64,000 nt of DNA from Haematospirillum sp. H1815 (GTDB lineage: Bacteria; Pseudomonadota; Alphaproteobacteria; Rhodospirillales; Rhodospirillaceae): contig NZ_JAAVTA010000004.1 in the NCBI RefSeq assembly GCF_012102705.1, forward strand, positions 62,001 through 126,000. Direction: 5' to 3'. The translations under genes and the position numbers were made by a program. Of this stretch, positions 27,715 through 37,002 are shown in pieces; position 1 is the stretch's first letter; each line of letters starts with the position of its first letter. Below the pieces are notes generated by a model. The model had not been told where the DNA came from, made no database searches, and saw nothing but the letters and a program-made list of their open reading frames with translations.

Positions 27715-29504
27715 TGGCTGCATATACCTTTATTGACCACACGTATGATGTTGTTGTTGTCGGCGCAGGCGGGGCTGGTTTGCGCGCCACATTCGGCATG
27801 GTGGCTGCCGGGCTGAAGACGGCCTGCATCACCAAGGTTTTTCCTACGCGCTCACATACTGTTGCCGCACAGGGCGGCATCGGCGCTGCCTTGGGCAACA
27901 TGGCCGAGGACAAGTGGGAATGGCATATGTACGACACAGTCAAAGGATCAGACTGGCTGGGCGACCAGGATGCCATTGAATACATGTGCCGCGAGGCTAT
28001 ACCTGCTGTCCACGAGCTGGAGCACTTCGGGGTTCCCTTTTCGCGTACTCCCGAAGGCAAGATCTACCAACGTCCCTTCGGCGGCCATATGCGTGATTTT
28101 GGCAAGGCCCCGGTACAACGGGCCTGCGCTGCTGCGGACAGGACCGGCCACGCCATTCTGCATACGCTGTACCAGCAAAGCCTGAAGCACAAGGCAGAGT
28201 TCTTTGTTGAATATTTTGCCCTTGATCTGATCATGGATCCATCCAGTGGAGAATGTCTGGGCGTTGTCGCACTCGACATGGCAACCGGTGCCATCCACCG
28301 CTTCCGGGCACACCAGACGGTATTGGCAACCGGGGGATATGGCCGTGCCTATTTCTCCTGTACATCCGCCCACACCTGTACCGGAGACGGAAATGGCATG
28401 GTTGCCCGCGCCGGGTTGCCTCTTCAGGACCATGAATTTGTCCAGTTCCACCCCACCGGCATTTATGGATCAGGCTGCCTGATTACAGAAGGTGCCCGTG
28501 GAGAGGGCGGCTATCTGACAAACTCCGGCGGCGACCGTTTTATGGAGCGTTATGCACCAACGGCCAAGGATCTGGCATCACGCGACGTCGTATCCCGCGC
28601 CATGACCATGGAAATCCGCGAAAGACGGGGTGTTGGAAAAGAGCAGGACCATATTTTCCTGCATCTGGAACATCTGGGTGCTGATGTTCTGCATGCACGC
28701 CTGCCCGGCATTACAGAAACCGCCAAAATTTTCGCCGGGGTTGATGCCACGCGTGAGCCGATCCCGGTTCTGCCAACCGTACACTATAACATGGGCGGCA
28801 TCCCAACGATCTACACTGGCGAGGTTGTGCGCCCCAAAGCGGGAAGCCCGGATAACCTGTGCGGGGGCTTGATGGCTGTCGGAGAGGCCGCCTGCGTTTC
28901 CGTTCACGGGGCAAACCGGCTTGGTACAAACTCCTTGCTGGATCTTGTTGTCTTTGGGCGCGCCGCAGCACACAGGGCAGCAGAGCTGATAAAGCCGGGA
29001 TCCAAGCACAAGCCACTGCCCGCCGATGCCGGACAGAATGCGCTGGACCGTCTGGATCGCGTGCGTCACGCAAAAGGGCCGCGTCGCGTGTCTGATATTC
29101 GCCTTGACATGCAAAAAGCCATGCAAATGGATGCAGCTGTGTACCGCACCTCCAAATCCCTGCAAGAAGGCGTGGGCAACCTGAAGAAAATCGCAGGCAC
29201 CATGCCGGATATGGGCATTACCGACCGCTCGCTGATTTTCAATACCGACCTGATCGAGGCGCTGGAGCTTGAAAATCTTATGGCCTGCGCCAATGCCACA
29301 ATGGTTTCTGCCGAGGCCCGAAAAGAATCACGCGGGGCGCATGCCCACGAAGATTACCCGGAACGCGATGACCAGACGTGGATGAAGCACACGCTGGCTT
29401 ATGTTGACGAGAAATACTCTGTCCGCTTGGACTATCGGCCGGTGCATACCTACACGCTGTCGAACGAGGTTGAGTATATCAAGCCGCAAAAGCGCGTTTA
29501 CTGA
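27714..29504 (+). CDS. sdhA: Succinate dehydrogenase flavoprotein subunit SdhA
   Basis: SdhA oxidises succinate to fumarate using covalently bound FAD. The 596-residue product has the Rossmann FAD motif [16 protein letters not shown], the His for covalent FAD in [11 protein letters not shown], the active-site [21 protein letters not shown], and the C-terminal RYDDQTW-like residues ([13 protein letters not shown]). The length is usual for the family. It is the third gene of sdhCDAB. Confidence 0.98.
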   Translation: MAAYTFIDHTYDVVVVGAGGAGLRATFGMVAAGLKTACITKVFPTRSHTVAAQGGIGAALGNMAEDKWEWHMYDTVKGSDWLGDQDAIEYMCREAIPAVHELEHFGVPFSRTPEGKIYQRPFGGHMRDFGKAPVQRACAAADRTGHAILHTLYQQSLKHKAEFFVEYFALDLIMDPSSGECLGVVALDMATGAIHRFRAHQTVLATGGYGRAYFSCTSAHTCTGDGNGMVARAGLPLQDHEFVQFHPTGIYGSGCLITEGARGEGGYLTNSGGDRFMERYAPTAKDLASRDVVSRAMTMEIRERRGVGKEQDHIFLHLEHLGADVLHARLPGITETAKIFAGVDATREPIPVLPTVHYNMGGIPTIYTGEVVRPKAGSPDNLCGGLMAVGEAACVSVHGANRLGTNSLLDLVVFGRAAAHRAAELIKPGSKHKPLPADAGQNALDRLDRVRHAKGPRRVSDIRLDMQKAMQMDAAVYRTSKSLQEGVGNLKKIAGTMPDMGITDRSLIFNTDLIEALELENLMACANATMVSAEARKESRGAHAHEDYPERDDQTWMKHTLAYVDEKYSVRLDYRPVHTYTLSNEVEYIKPQKRVY

Positions 29505-29530
29505 GCGCGCTGGCTGAAAGGGAAAACACC

Positions 29531-30313
29531 ATGGTTGAATTCAACCTACCTGCCAACAGCCGGGTTACTGAAGGAAAAACTGTCAAGGCCCCGGCTGGTG
29601 CCAAGAACGTCAAGACCTTCCGGATTTATCGCTATGATCCGGACAGCGGGCAGAACCCGAGACTGGACACCTTCGAGATTGATCTTGATGCGTGCGGCCC
29701 AATGGTTCTGGATGCACTGCTGAAAATAAAGAATGAGATTGACTCGACACTAACCCTCCGTCGCTCCTGCCGGGAAGGTATCTGTGGCTCATGTTCCATG
29801 AACATCGACGGCACAAATACACTAGCATGCCTGAAACCTATTGCTGATGTCGCAGGTGACGTAAAGATCTACCCGTTGCCGCACATGCCTGTGGTCAAGG
29901 ATCTGGTGCCGGACCTGACCCACGTCTATGCCCAGTATGCCTCCATAGAACCCTGGATGCAGGCTGATACCCCCTTTCCCCCGAACGGGGAGCGCCTCCA
30001 GTCTCCAGAAGACCGGGAGAAGCTTGATGGACTGTGGGAATGCATCCTGTGTTTCTGCTGCTCCACGTCCTGCCCCAGCTACTGGTGGAATGGTGATCGC
30101 TACCTGGGACCTGCGGTGTTGCTGCAGGCTGCACGCTGGATTAATGATTCCCGTGATGAGGCAACAGGGAAACGCTTGGACGCGCTGGAAGACCCGTTCA
30201 AGCTGTATCGCTGTCACACGATCATGAACTGTACCAATACGTGCCCGAAAGGCTTAAACCCAGCCAAAGCCATTGCCGATATCAAGAAGAAGATCATCGA
30301 GCGCTCACTCTGA
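29531..30313 (+). CDS. sdhB: Succinate dehydrogenase iron-sulfur subunit SdhB
   Basis: SdhB carries electrons from SdhA to quinone through three Fe-S clusters. The 260-residue product shows the [2Fe-2S] motif [15 protein letters not shown], the [4Fe-4S]/[3Fe-4S] motifs [12 protein letters not shown] and [17 protein letters not shown]. It starts 26 bases after sdhA with AAAGGGAAAA upstream and ends the operon before a terminator. Confidence 0.98.
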   Translation: MVEFNLPANSRVTEGKTVKAPAGAKNVKTFRIYRYDPDSGQNPRLDTFEIDLDACGPMVLDALLKIKNEIDSTLTLRRSCREGICGSCSMNIDGTNTLACLKPIADVAGDVKIYPLPHMPVVKDLVPDLTHVYAQYASIEPWMQADTPFPPNGERLQSPEDREKLDGLWECILCFCCSTSCPSYWWNGDRYLGPAVLLQAARWINDSRDEATGKRLDALEDPFKLYRCHTIMNCTNTCPKGLNPAKAIADIKKKIIERSL

Positions 30314-30336
30314 TCGAACGCACGAACACTATCCAG

Positions 30337-30372
30337 AAGGGGAAGCATGATCGCGCTTCCCCTTTCTCTTTT
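30337..30372 (+). terminator. Rho-independent terminator of sdhCDAB
   Basis: A perfect 10-base stem (AAGGGGAAGC / GCTTCCCCTT) with an eight-base loop is followed by TCTCTTTT, 23 bases after the sdhB stop. It also lies at the 3' end of the convergent recJ. Confidence 0.8.
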
Positions 30373-30373
30373 C

Positions 30374-32143
30374 TCAGGCCGGTGCCGCATCCTCGACAAC
30401 CAGCTGGCACTCATTCCGCCCCTGCCACGTATCCAGACGCAGGGACCCGGCCAGATGGTACGCTGTCCCTTGGGCATTGAGCAGAGCAACACCAAGATCG
30501 GTATCAACGCTGCGGAAAGCAATGGCCTTCAGGCGCCCGCCACATGCACCGGTCAGGGTCATCCGCACATGACCTTGCCCGACAACATCTGCACGAATAA
30601 TACGGGCAGAGGGCACAACAAATTTGGGCGGTTCATTACCCGCTCCGAACGGACCAGCTTTCTCGACGGTCTGCAAAAGATCAGGCGTGGCCGCACGAAT
30701 ATCTACAGCACCATCAACCTCAAGAACGGATGACAAGCCCCCCTCTCTCAGCTGGCTTGCCAACCTGTCAGCCAGAAACTGACGGAATTGGTCTAAACGC
30801 TCTGCTTTCAGGGAAAAACCCGCCGCCATGGCATGACCACCACCGGCTTCCAAAAGGCCGGCTTCACGAGCAGCAAGAACCGCTCGTCCCAAGTCCAAGC
30901 CAACAACGGAGCGCCCTGATCCCTTGGCCATCCCCCCATCAAGCGCAACCACGCAAACAGGCAGATTATAGCGCTCCTTCAAACGCCCCGCGACAATACC
31001 AATAACACCGGGGTGCCAGTTTTCTCCGACCACCATAACCAGCGGATCATCCGTGTTTGTGCGACTCTCTGCCTGTTCGATGGCCTCGAACAGGACAGCA
31101 GCCTCTATATCCTGACGCTCTGCATTATACTCGTGCAGACGCAAGGCCAGAACGCCAGCCTCGGCGGGATCGTCACACGCCAGAAGCTTGGCCCCAAGAT
31201 CTGCTTGTCCTACACGCCCACCGGCATTAACACGTGGCCCCAGAAGATACCCCAGATGAAACGCTGTCGGAGTTTCGGTGATCTTTGCCACATCGGCCAA
31301 AGCTACCAAACCGACATTACCGCGACGCCCCATCACCTCCAGCCCACGCGTAACCAAGGCCCGATTGACCCCGACAAGGGGGACCACGTCGCAAACCGTA
31401 CCAAGGGCAACAATATCGAGCCATGTCATCAAATCAGGCTCGAGCCGGGATGAACTGCTGTACCAACCCTGCTGACGCAGCGCACGGTTGACGGCAACAA
31501 TCAACAGAAAAACCACACCAACAGCAGCCAGATGCTTGTGCTCGCTGGGGTCATCCAGACGCTTGGGGTTAATAACCGCCACCGCTTCAGGCAAGGTCGG
31601 CTCTGCCTCGTGATGGTCGACCACAATAACATCAAGACCCGCGGTCGCTGCAGCCTGAAGCGGCTCAAACGCTGTTGTTCCACAATCAACTGTTATCACC
31701 AGATCGACACCGCGCTCCCTGAGCGCAAGCATGGCAGCGGTGTTGGGTCCATATCCCTCGGCAATACGATCGGGAATATAAAGAACGGGTTGCAGGCCAA
31801 GTGTCCGCAAGAAACGCAGCAGCAAAGCAGATGAGGTAGCCCCGTCCACGTCATAGTCACCAAATATGGCAACCGTTTCACCTTCCCTGATAGCAGAGCA
31901 CAAACGCTCTACCGCCTGTGTCATGCCCTTCAGATGGAGAGGATCCGGCAAAAGAGCCTTCAAGGTTGGATTGAGGAACAAGGGCGCTGCATCCACATCA
32001 ACACCTCGCGCAGCCAGCATGCGACCAACAATACCAGGAAGCCCGAAACGCTGGCTGATGGTTTCAGCATGGCGCTCGTCACCGGCACGCAGACACCACC
32101 GACGGCCAGCCAATGACCGCTCCACATCCAGAAATGCAACCAT
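30374..32143 (-). CDS. recJ: Single-stranded-DNA exonuclease RecJ
   Basis: RecJ degrades single-stranded DNA 5' to 3' in recombination and mismatch repair. The 589-residue product has the DHH-family motifs: FGDYDVDGATS, TVDCGTTAFE, VVDHHEAEP, and the DHHA1 motif region with GKGSGRSV-like residues (GMAKGSGRSVVGLDLG) and GGGHAMAAGFSL. The length is usual. It is the last gene of the minus-strand aminotransferase-hom-glpX-recJ run, 18 bases after glpX. Confidence 0.96.
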   Translation of the reverse strand: MVAFLDVERSLAGRRWCLRAGDERHAETISQRFGLPGIVGRMLAARGVDVDAAPLFLNPTLKALLPDPLHLKGMTQAVERLCSAIREGETVAIFGDYDVDGATSSALLLRFLRTLGLQPVLYIPDRIAEGYGPNTAAMLALRERGVDLVITVDCGTTAFEPLQAAATAGLDVIVVDHHEAEPTLPEAVAVINPKRLDDPSEHKHLAAVGVVFLLIVAVNRALRQQGWYSSSSRLEPDLMTWLDIVALGTVCDVVPLVGVNRALVTRGLEVMGRRGNVGLVALADVAKITETPTAFHLGYLLGPRVNAGGRVGQADLGAKLLACDDPAEAGVLALRLHEYNAERQDIEAAVLFEAIEQAESRTNTDDPLVMVVGENWHPGVIGIVAGRLKERYNLPVCVVALDGGMAKGSGRSVVGLDLGRAVLAAREAGLLEAGGGHAMAAGFSLKAERLDQFRQFLADRLASQLREGGLSSVLEVDGAVDIRAATPDLLQTVEKAGPFGAGNEPPKFVVPSARIIRADVVGQGHVRMTLTGACGGRLKAIAFRSVDTDLGVALLNAQGTAYHLAGSLRLDTWQGRNECQLVVEDAAPA

Positions 32144-32161
32144 GGTTTTCTCTCGCGCGTC

Positions 32162-33166
32162 CTACATATCGACAGGCAGAAAGCCTACCTTGCGATCAAA
32201 ATTATGCAAGGCCTCAACCCAACGGACCGTTCCGGAACGCGAACGCATAACCAACGAATGTGTCCGCGCCCCGTTATACCACCGCTGCACACCACGCAAC
32301 ATGGCACCATCCGTTACCCCTGTTGCGGCAAACATAACGTCCCCCTTGGCCATATCGGCAAGGCCATACTTGCGATCGAGATCCGTAATACCCCAACGGG
32401 CGGCACGCGCACGCTCATCATCGTTCCGGAACAAAAGTCGCCCCTGCATCTGGCCGCCAATACAGCGCAAGGCCGCAGCAGCCAAGACACCTTCCGGGGC
32501 ACCACCGCTGCCAATATACATATCAACGCCAGACCCCGGCGTTGCTGTTGCGATCACACCCGAAACATCTCCGTCCGGGATCAGGGTAATGCGTGCACCG
32601 GCTTCCCGCACAGCTCTGATCAAGTCCTTGTGACGTGGGCGATCAAGAATACATACAACCAAGTCCGAGACCGATGCCTTCCTGGCAGATGCCAAGGCTT
32701 CCAGATTATCCTGTGGCGTTGCATCAAGATCGACGAGATCATCCGGGAGACCTGCCCCAACCGCTATCTTGTCCATGTAAACATCAGGAGCATTGAGAAA
32801 ACCCCCATGTTCAGCACAGGCAACAACAGCCAGCGCGTTGGCTCCTCCGGTTGCAACAATTGTGGTCCCTTCAAGCGGATCCAATGCAATATCGACTTTA
32901 GGCCCCTGCCCTTGCCCGACTTTCTCCCCGATATAGAGCATAGGCGCTTCGTCGCGCTCTCCCTCTCCAATCACAACGGTTCCGTCAAAAAGAATGGAAT
33001 TGAGGGCACGACGCATGGCGTCAACAGCAGCTTGGTCTGCGGCCTTTTCGTTGCCACACCCCATCCAGCGGGATGCTGAAAGAGCCGCCGCTTCGGTAAC
33101 CCGGCACATTTCCAGTGCCAGATTCCGTTCCAACCCGGGAACCGATGTACGTGATGTATCAGCCAT
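32162..33166 (-). CDS. glpX: Class II fructose-1,6-bisphosphatase GlpX
   Basis: The enzyme hydrolyses fructose-1,6-bisphosphate in gluconeogenesis and carbon fixation. The 334-residue product has VIGEGERDEAPMLYIGE, the metal-site DPLEGTT, and GSGGAPEGVLAAAALRC, all GlpX signatures. The ATG at 33166 is preferred to a GTG 18 bases earlier because GCGGAG lies at normal spacing before it. It lies between hom and recJ, an order seen in related alphaproteobacteria. Confidence 0.95.
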   Translation of the reverse strand: MADTSRTSVPGLERNLALEMCRVTEAAALSASRWMGCGNEKAADQAAVDAMRRALNSILFDGTVVIGEGERDEAPMLYIGEKVGQGQGPKVDIALDPLEGTTIVATGGANALAVVACAEHGGFLNAPDVYMDKIAVGAGLPDDLVDLDATPQDNLEALASARKASVSDLVVCILDRPRHKDLIRAVREAGARITLIPDGDVSGVIATATPGSGVDMYIGSGGAPEGVLAAAALRCIGGQMQGRLLFRNDDERARAARWGITDLDRKYGLADMAKGDVMFAATGVTDGAMLRGVQRWYNGARTHSLVMRSRSGTVRWVEALHNFDRKVGFLPVDM

Positions 33167-33234
33167 AACACCGGCTCCGCTCACCCGTGATCAACAAAAC
33201 AGAACTATGCCGCAAGAATTCCGGCAAAAGAATG

Positions 33235-34527
33235 TCAGAAGGATTCAATGCGGATAACCTGCGGAGGCTCAACAACAGCTGCAATGATACGGATCCGGCG
33301 CAACGCTTCATTCAAGGCAGCCTCCACCGTCTCATGGAGGATCATGACCACCGGCACCGCTTCACCCGGCGCACGACCTCTCTGGACGACCGCTTCCATC
33401 GAAACCTTGGCATCACGCAAGGCTGCAGCAATCTCGGCAAAAACACCCGGCAGATCTTCGACCATCAGACGCACATAATAAGCACCCTTGCGGGCTTCCA
33501 TGGTCCACTCCGGCAAAGGCACAAGATCAGACACCGGAACACCAAAGACAGGACCAACACGCCCCGCCGCAATATCCATCAAATCAGCCACCACAGCAGA
33601 AGCGGTCGGACCACCACCGGCACCCCTGCCCTCCAGGACCGAGCGCCCGACAAACTGACCCTCGGCGACAACGGCATTAAAAACACCCTCTACGGCAGCA
33701 ATGGGGGCATCCTTGCGAACCAAGCACGGATGTACCCTCTGCTCGATACCACGATCTGTGGCCCGGGCAATTCCCAGCAGCTTGATGCGGTATCCCAGCT
33801 CGTCAGCAAAGGCTATATCCATGGCTGTCAGCGAACGAATACCCTCGACATAAATGGCATCAAAGTCCGTACGTGTACCAAATGCAAGGCTGGTGAGAAT
33901 GGCAAGCTTATGAGCTGTATCAACACCATCGACATCAAAAGATGGATCTGCTTCCGCGTATCCCAGCTTCTGGGCATCCAGAAGAACATCCGCAAAATTC
34001 CGTCCGGTCTCGCGCATGTTTGTAAGGATATAATTGCAAGTACCGTTCAGGATACCATAAACGCAGTTGATCTGGTTGGCAGACAGCCCCTCCCGCAAGA
34101 CCTTGACGACAGGAATACCACCAGCAACAGCAGCCTCCCAGCCCAAGGCAACACCCTTCTTTTCCGCAAGGGCAGCCAGTTCAACGCCATGGTGAGCCAA
34201 CAAAGCCTTGTTGGCCGTAACCACGTGGTATCCACGCCCCAAGGCTGCCCTGACAACCTGTCCAGCTACACCATCTTCGCCGCCTACCAGCTCGCAGACG
34301 ACATCAACATGGTGTTCGGAAACCAACGCCACAGGGTCGTCGTACCACGTAATCCCTTCCATGGAAAAACCGCGTTCCCGGCCAGGGGTTCTGGCAGAAA
34401 CCGCAACAACCTCTATCGGGCGCCCACAACGGGCCGCGATAACCGGGGCATTTCTCTGCAAGACCCTGATCGTTTCCGCACCAACTGTACCAAGACCTAC
34501 AACAGCAACCTTCAGGGAATTGGGCAC
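33235..34527 (-). CDS. hom: Homoserine dehydrogenase
   Basis: The enzyme reduces aspartate semialdehyde to homoserine on the route to threonine and methionine. The 430-residue product has the Rossmann motif VVGLGTVGAETI, the NKALLAHHG region, the catalytic/substrate motif GILNGTCNYILTNM and the KLAILTSLAFG region, plus a C-terminal ACT domain (about 350-425) for feedback control, probably by threonine. The start is GTG with AAGGAG upstream. It lies 33 bases after the aminotransferase gene on the same strand. Confidence 0.96.
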   Translation of the reverse strand: MPNSLKVAVVGLGTVGAETIRVLQRNAPVIAARCGRPIEVVAVSARTPGRERGFSMEGITWYDDPVALVSEHHVDVVCELVGGEDGVAGQVVRAALGRGYHVVTANKALLAHHGVELAALAEKKGVALGWEAAVAGGIPVVKVLREGLSANQINCVYGILNGTCNYILTNMRETGRNFADVLLDAQKLGYAEADPSFDVDGVDTAHKLAILTSLAFGTRTDFDAIYVEGIRSLTAMDIAFADELGYRIKLLGIARATDRGIEQRVHPCLVRKDAPIAAVEGVFNAVVAEGQFVGRSVLEGRGAGGGPTASAVVADLMDIAAGRVGPVFGVPVSDLVPLPEWTMEARKGAYYVRLMVEDLPGVFAEIAAALRDAKVSMEAVVQRGRAPGEAVPVVMILHETVEAALNEALRRIRIIAAVVEPPQVIRIESF

Positions 34528-34560
34528 GAGAAAACAAGCTCCTTGGAAATTAAGAGGAAT

Positions 34561-35796
34561 TTATATAACCGGACGGTCCATAACGCGCCCGATCTCGGAT
34601 TCCAGCGATACGCCCACACCCTGGCGTTGCAGAAACCCCTTGATATTGCGGACAGCCTGGCGGATCCGGTGTTTGTTCTCAACCAAGCCAATGCGGACAT
34701 GGCCATCGCCATGCTCCCCGAAACCAAGGCCAGGAGCAACCGCGACCTTGGCCTCTTGCATCAGCAGCTTGGCAAATTCAACAGACCCGAGATGACTGAA
34801 AGCGGGTGGAATAGGTGCCCAGGCAAACATGGAAGCCGGCGGGCTGGGAACCATCCAGCCTGCATGGTGCAGCCCCTCTATCAAAACATCACGGCGCTGG
34901 CGGTACATAGTGCGGATCTGTTCCACACAGTCCTGAGGACCATTCAGGGCTGCTGTGGCGGCCACCTGAATGGGTGTAAAGGCACCATAGTCCAAGTAAC
35001 TTTTGACACGGGCCAATGCCTTGATCAACCTTGGATTCCCCGCAGCAAAGCCAATACGCCACCCCGCCATGTTGTAAGACTTGGACATGGAGGAAAACTC
35101 CACTGCCACATCCTTTGCACCCGGAACCTGAAGGATGGATGGCGGGGGATTCCCGTCAAAATAAATTTCACAGTAAGCAATATCGGACAGCACAAAGATG
35201 TCATGCTTACGACAGAACGCGATGATATCCTTATAAAAATCAAGCGTTGCAACCATTGCTGTCGGGTTGGACGGGAAGTTGACGATGACAGCAACCGGCT
35301 TGGGAACACTGTGGCGTACCCCACGCTCCAAGGCGCGCAAAAACTCTTCATCCGGACAGGCGGGTATTGACCGCACAGCTGCACCGGCAATGATGAAGCC
35401 AAAGGCATGAATGGGATAACTGGGATCCGGAGACAGGATCACGTCACCCGGGCTGGTTATGGCTTGGGCCAGATTGGCAAGCCCTTCCTTGGAACCGATG
35501 GTGACAATCACCTCGTCTTCGGAATCAAGGCTGACATCAAACCGACGACGGTAATACCCTGCCAAGGCCTTGCGCAGACCAGGTATACCCCGGGACTGCG
35601 AATAACAGTGTGCCCTTGGATTAGTGGCAGCTTCGATCAATTTTTCAACGATATGGGGCGGCGTCGGCTGGTCGGGATTCCCCATGCCAAGGTCAATAAT
35701 ATCTTCCCCGGCAGCACGAGCTTTTGCTTTCATCGCGTTGACTTCAGCAAAAACATAGGGCGGAAGGCGTTTTATACGATGAAATTCCTGGTCCAT
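34561..35796 (-). CDS. PLP-dependent class I/II aminotransferase (alanine/AlaC-like)
   Basis: The 411-residue product is a fold-type I aminotransferase: IIDLGMGNPDQPTP at the N-terminus, VNFPSNPTA, the SDIAYCEIYFDG loop and the PLP lysine in SMSKSYNMAGWRIGF. It belongs to the group of AlaC/LL-diaminopimelate-type enzymes that is commonly next to hom in alphaproteobacteria; I infer glutamate-pyruvate or a related transamination. It heads the operon with hom, glpX and recJ. Confidence 0.88.
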   Translation of the reverse strand: MDQEFHRIKRLPPYVFAEVNAMKAKARAAGEDIIDLGMGNPDQPTPPHIVEKLIEAATNPRAHCYSQSRGIPGLRKALAGYYRRRFDVSLDSEDEVIVTIGSKEGLANLAQAITSPGDVILSPDPSYPIHAFGFIIAGAAVRSIPACPDEEFLRALERGVRHSVPKPVAVIVNFPSNPTAMVATLDFYKDIIAFCRKHDIFVLSDIAYCEIYFDGNPPPSILQVPGAKDVAVEFSSMSKSYNMAGWRIGFAAGNPRLIKALARVKSYLDYGAFTPIQVAATAALNGPQDCVEQIRTMYRQRRDVLIEGLHHAGWMVPSPPASMFAWAPIPPAFSHLGSVEFAKLLMQEAKVAVAPGLGFGEHGDGHVRIGLVENKHRIRQAVRNIKGFLQRQGVGVSLESEIGRVMDRPVI

Positions 35797-35960
35797 GTCC
35801 CGTTCCGGAAAAAAAACTGCGCACTTGATACTGCACTGTTTACCGCGTCACACAAACGGAAGCGATAGTTGTTTTTCAGAAAACAGCTTTCCAGTGATCA
35901 AAATACGATCAAAGCAATTTTCGGGAACATTCATAACAAAAAAAGGAAAAACATAGAATA

Positions 35961-36770
35961 TCAATAACCAAACCAGATCTGGGTATAACGCCCCCCTTCA
36001 TCCAAAGAAACCTCCGATTCATGACTTTCCCTGTCAGCTGTGACAATAGCCGATACATGGAGAGCCGTAGCAGGAATTCCCTGGGCTTGTAGAACATCGA
36101 CCACGCTGCGAGCCCGCTGCAGGGCTGTACCATAAGATGCAGCGTGACCAACCACATGGACGGTCTCATCTGCCCCGCGCTGATGCCTGAGATGTGCAAC
36201 TTGGCGCAGAATGTCATGGCCTGTGCGGTCGAGAGAAAAAGATGCGGGCTGGTATTCAATGGTTGCCACCAACGTAGCTTTCCCGGACTCTTGGGCCATC
36301 CTTTCAGGAATGATCATCCTGCCAGGTGGAAGAGCAGATACGCCTTGAGAATCAACAAGCACAGTAACGGGAAATTCCGGCTGAGTATCAACGACAGGCT
36401 TTGCCACGAAGGCTTTGCCCCCATTACTTGGGGTTGCTGATGGAGCAACACTATCAGCAACAGACCCCGCTTTTACAGTATCAACGGGCTTTGATACAGC
36501 AGGGGGAGACGCTGTATCGACAGAATCATCAGACTTAACAGCAGAACCGCTAAGCATCTTTTGCTCTGAAGGCTGCTCTCTCTTCCTGCCCGGTAAATAA
36601 TCTGGGCGGGATGGAGCAGCGACCAACCCTTCAGACTCATGAGCCTGATCACGTACAAGGTCCGGATTCGTCCCGTCAGCCTTGGCAGGCATAACCACTT
36701 CCAAGCAGCAGATCAGCACAGCAAGAAACCAAGACATGACAGAAAGATGCACATAGAAGGCCCTGAACAT
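35961..36770 (-). CDS. Secreted protein with OmpA-like C-terminal domain
   Basis: The 269-residue product has a signal peptide (about 1-30, ending MPAKA), a disordered Ser/Pro/Val-rich middle (about 31-130) and a C-terminal domain that looks like the OmpA peptidoglycan-binding fold: YQPASFSLDRTGHDILRQVA, VHVVGHAAS and ALQRARSVVDVLQAQGI. The typical NxxLSxxRA segment is changed to TALQRARSV. The Met at 36770 is chosen for its signal peptide and AAGGGGG upstream. It is divergent from phaC. The function may be cell-wall anchoring; the identity is unknown. Confidence 0.65.
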   Translation of the reverse strand: MFRAFYVHLSVMSWFLAVLICCLEVVMPAKADGTNPDLVRDQAHESEGLVAAPSRPDYLPGRKREQPSEQKMLSGSAVKSDDSVDTASPPAVSKPVDTVKAGSVADSVAPSATPSNGGKAFVAKPVVDTQPEFPVTVLVDSQGVSALPPGRMIIPERMAQESGKATLVATIEYQPASFSLDRTGHDILRQVAHLRHQRGADETVHVVGHAASYGTALQRARSVVDVLQAQGIPATALHVSAIVTADRESHESEVSLDEGGRYTQIWFGY

Positions 36771-37002
36771 GTCTTGAATACCCCCTTGCCAGAAACCCGT
36801 TCCATACCCCACCCGGATTTATTATAACTCCCAAGCAAAACAATCTACTGAAAGGTAGTGAAATTCACAAAAACTATCTTCATGATGGTATCTTCTCGTT
36901 CCTTCCCCAGATCCTGATTTCTGGGCCCTCCTCTTTCGTCTGCCTGATTTGTGACCCATCACCAAGACCTGAACGATCAAGGACCCAGGAAAGAAAAAGC
37001 CC

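Noticed and set aside
30314-30336. Possible extra gene between sdhB and recJ
   Set aside because: The gap is only the terminator region between convergent genes.
33187-35370. 727-codon open frame on the plus strand, opposite hom and the aminotransferase gene
   Set aside because: It mirrors two clearly real minus-strand genes; its product is full of His, Asn, Gln and Arg with no known motif, which is typical of an antisense shadow.
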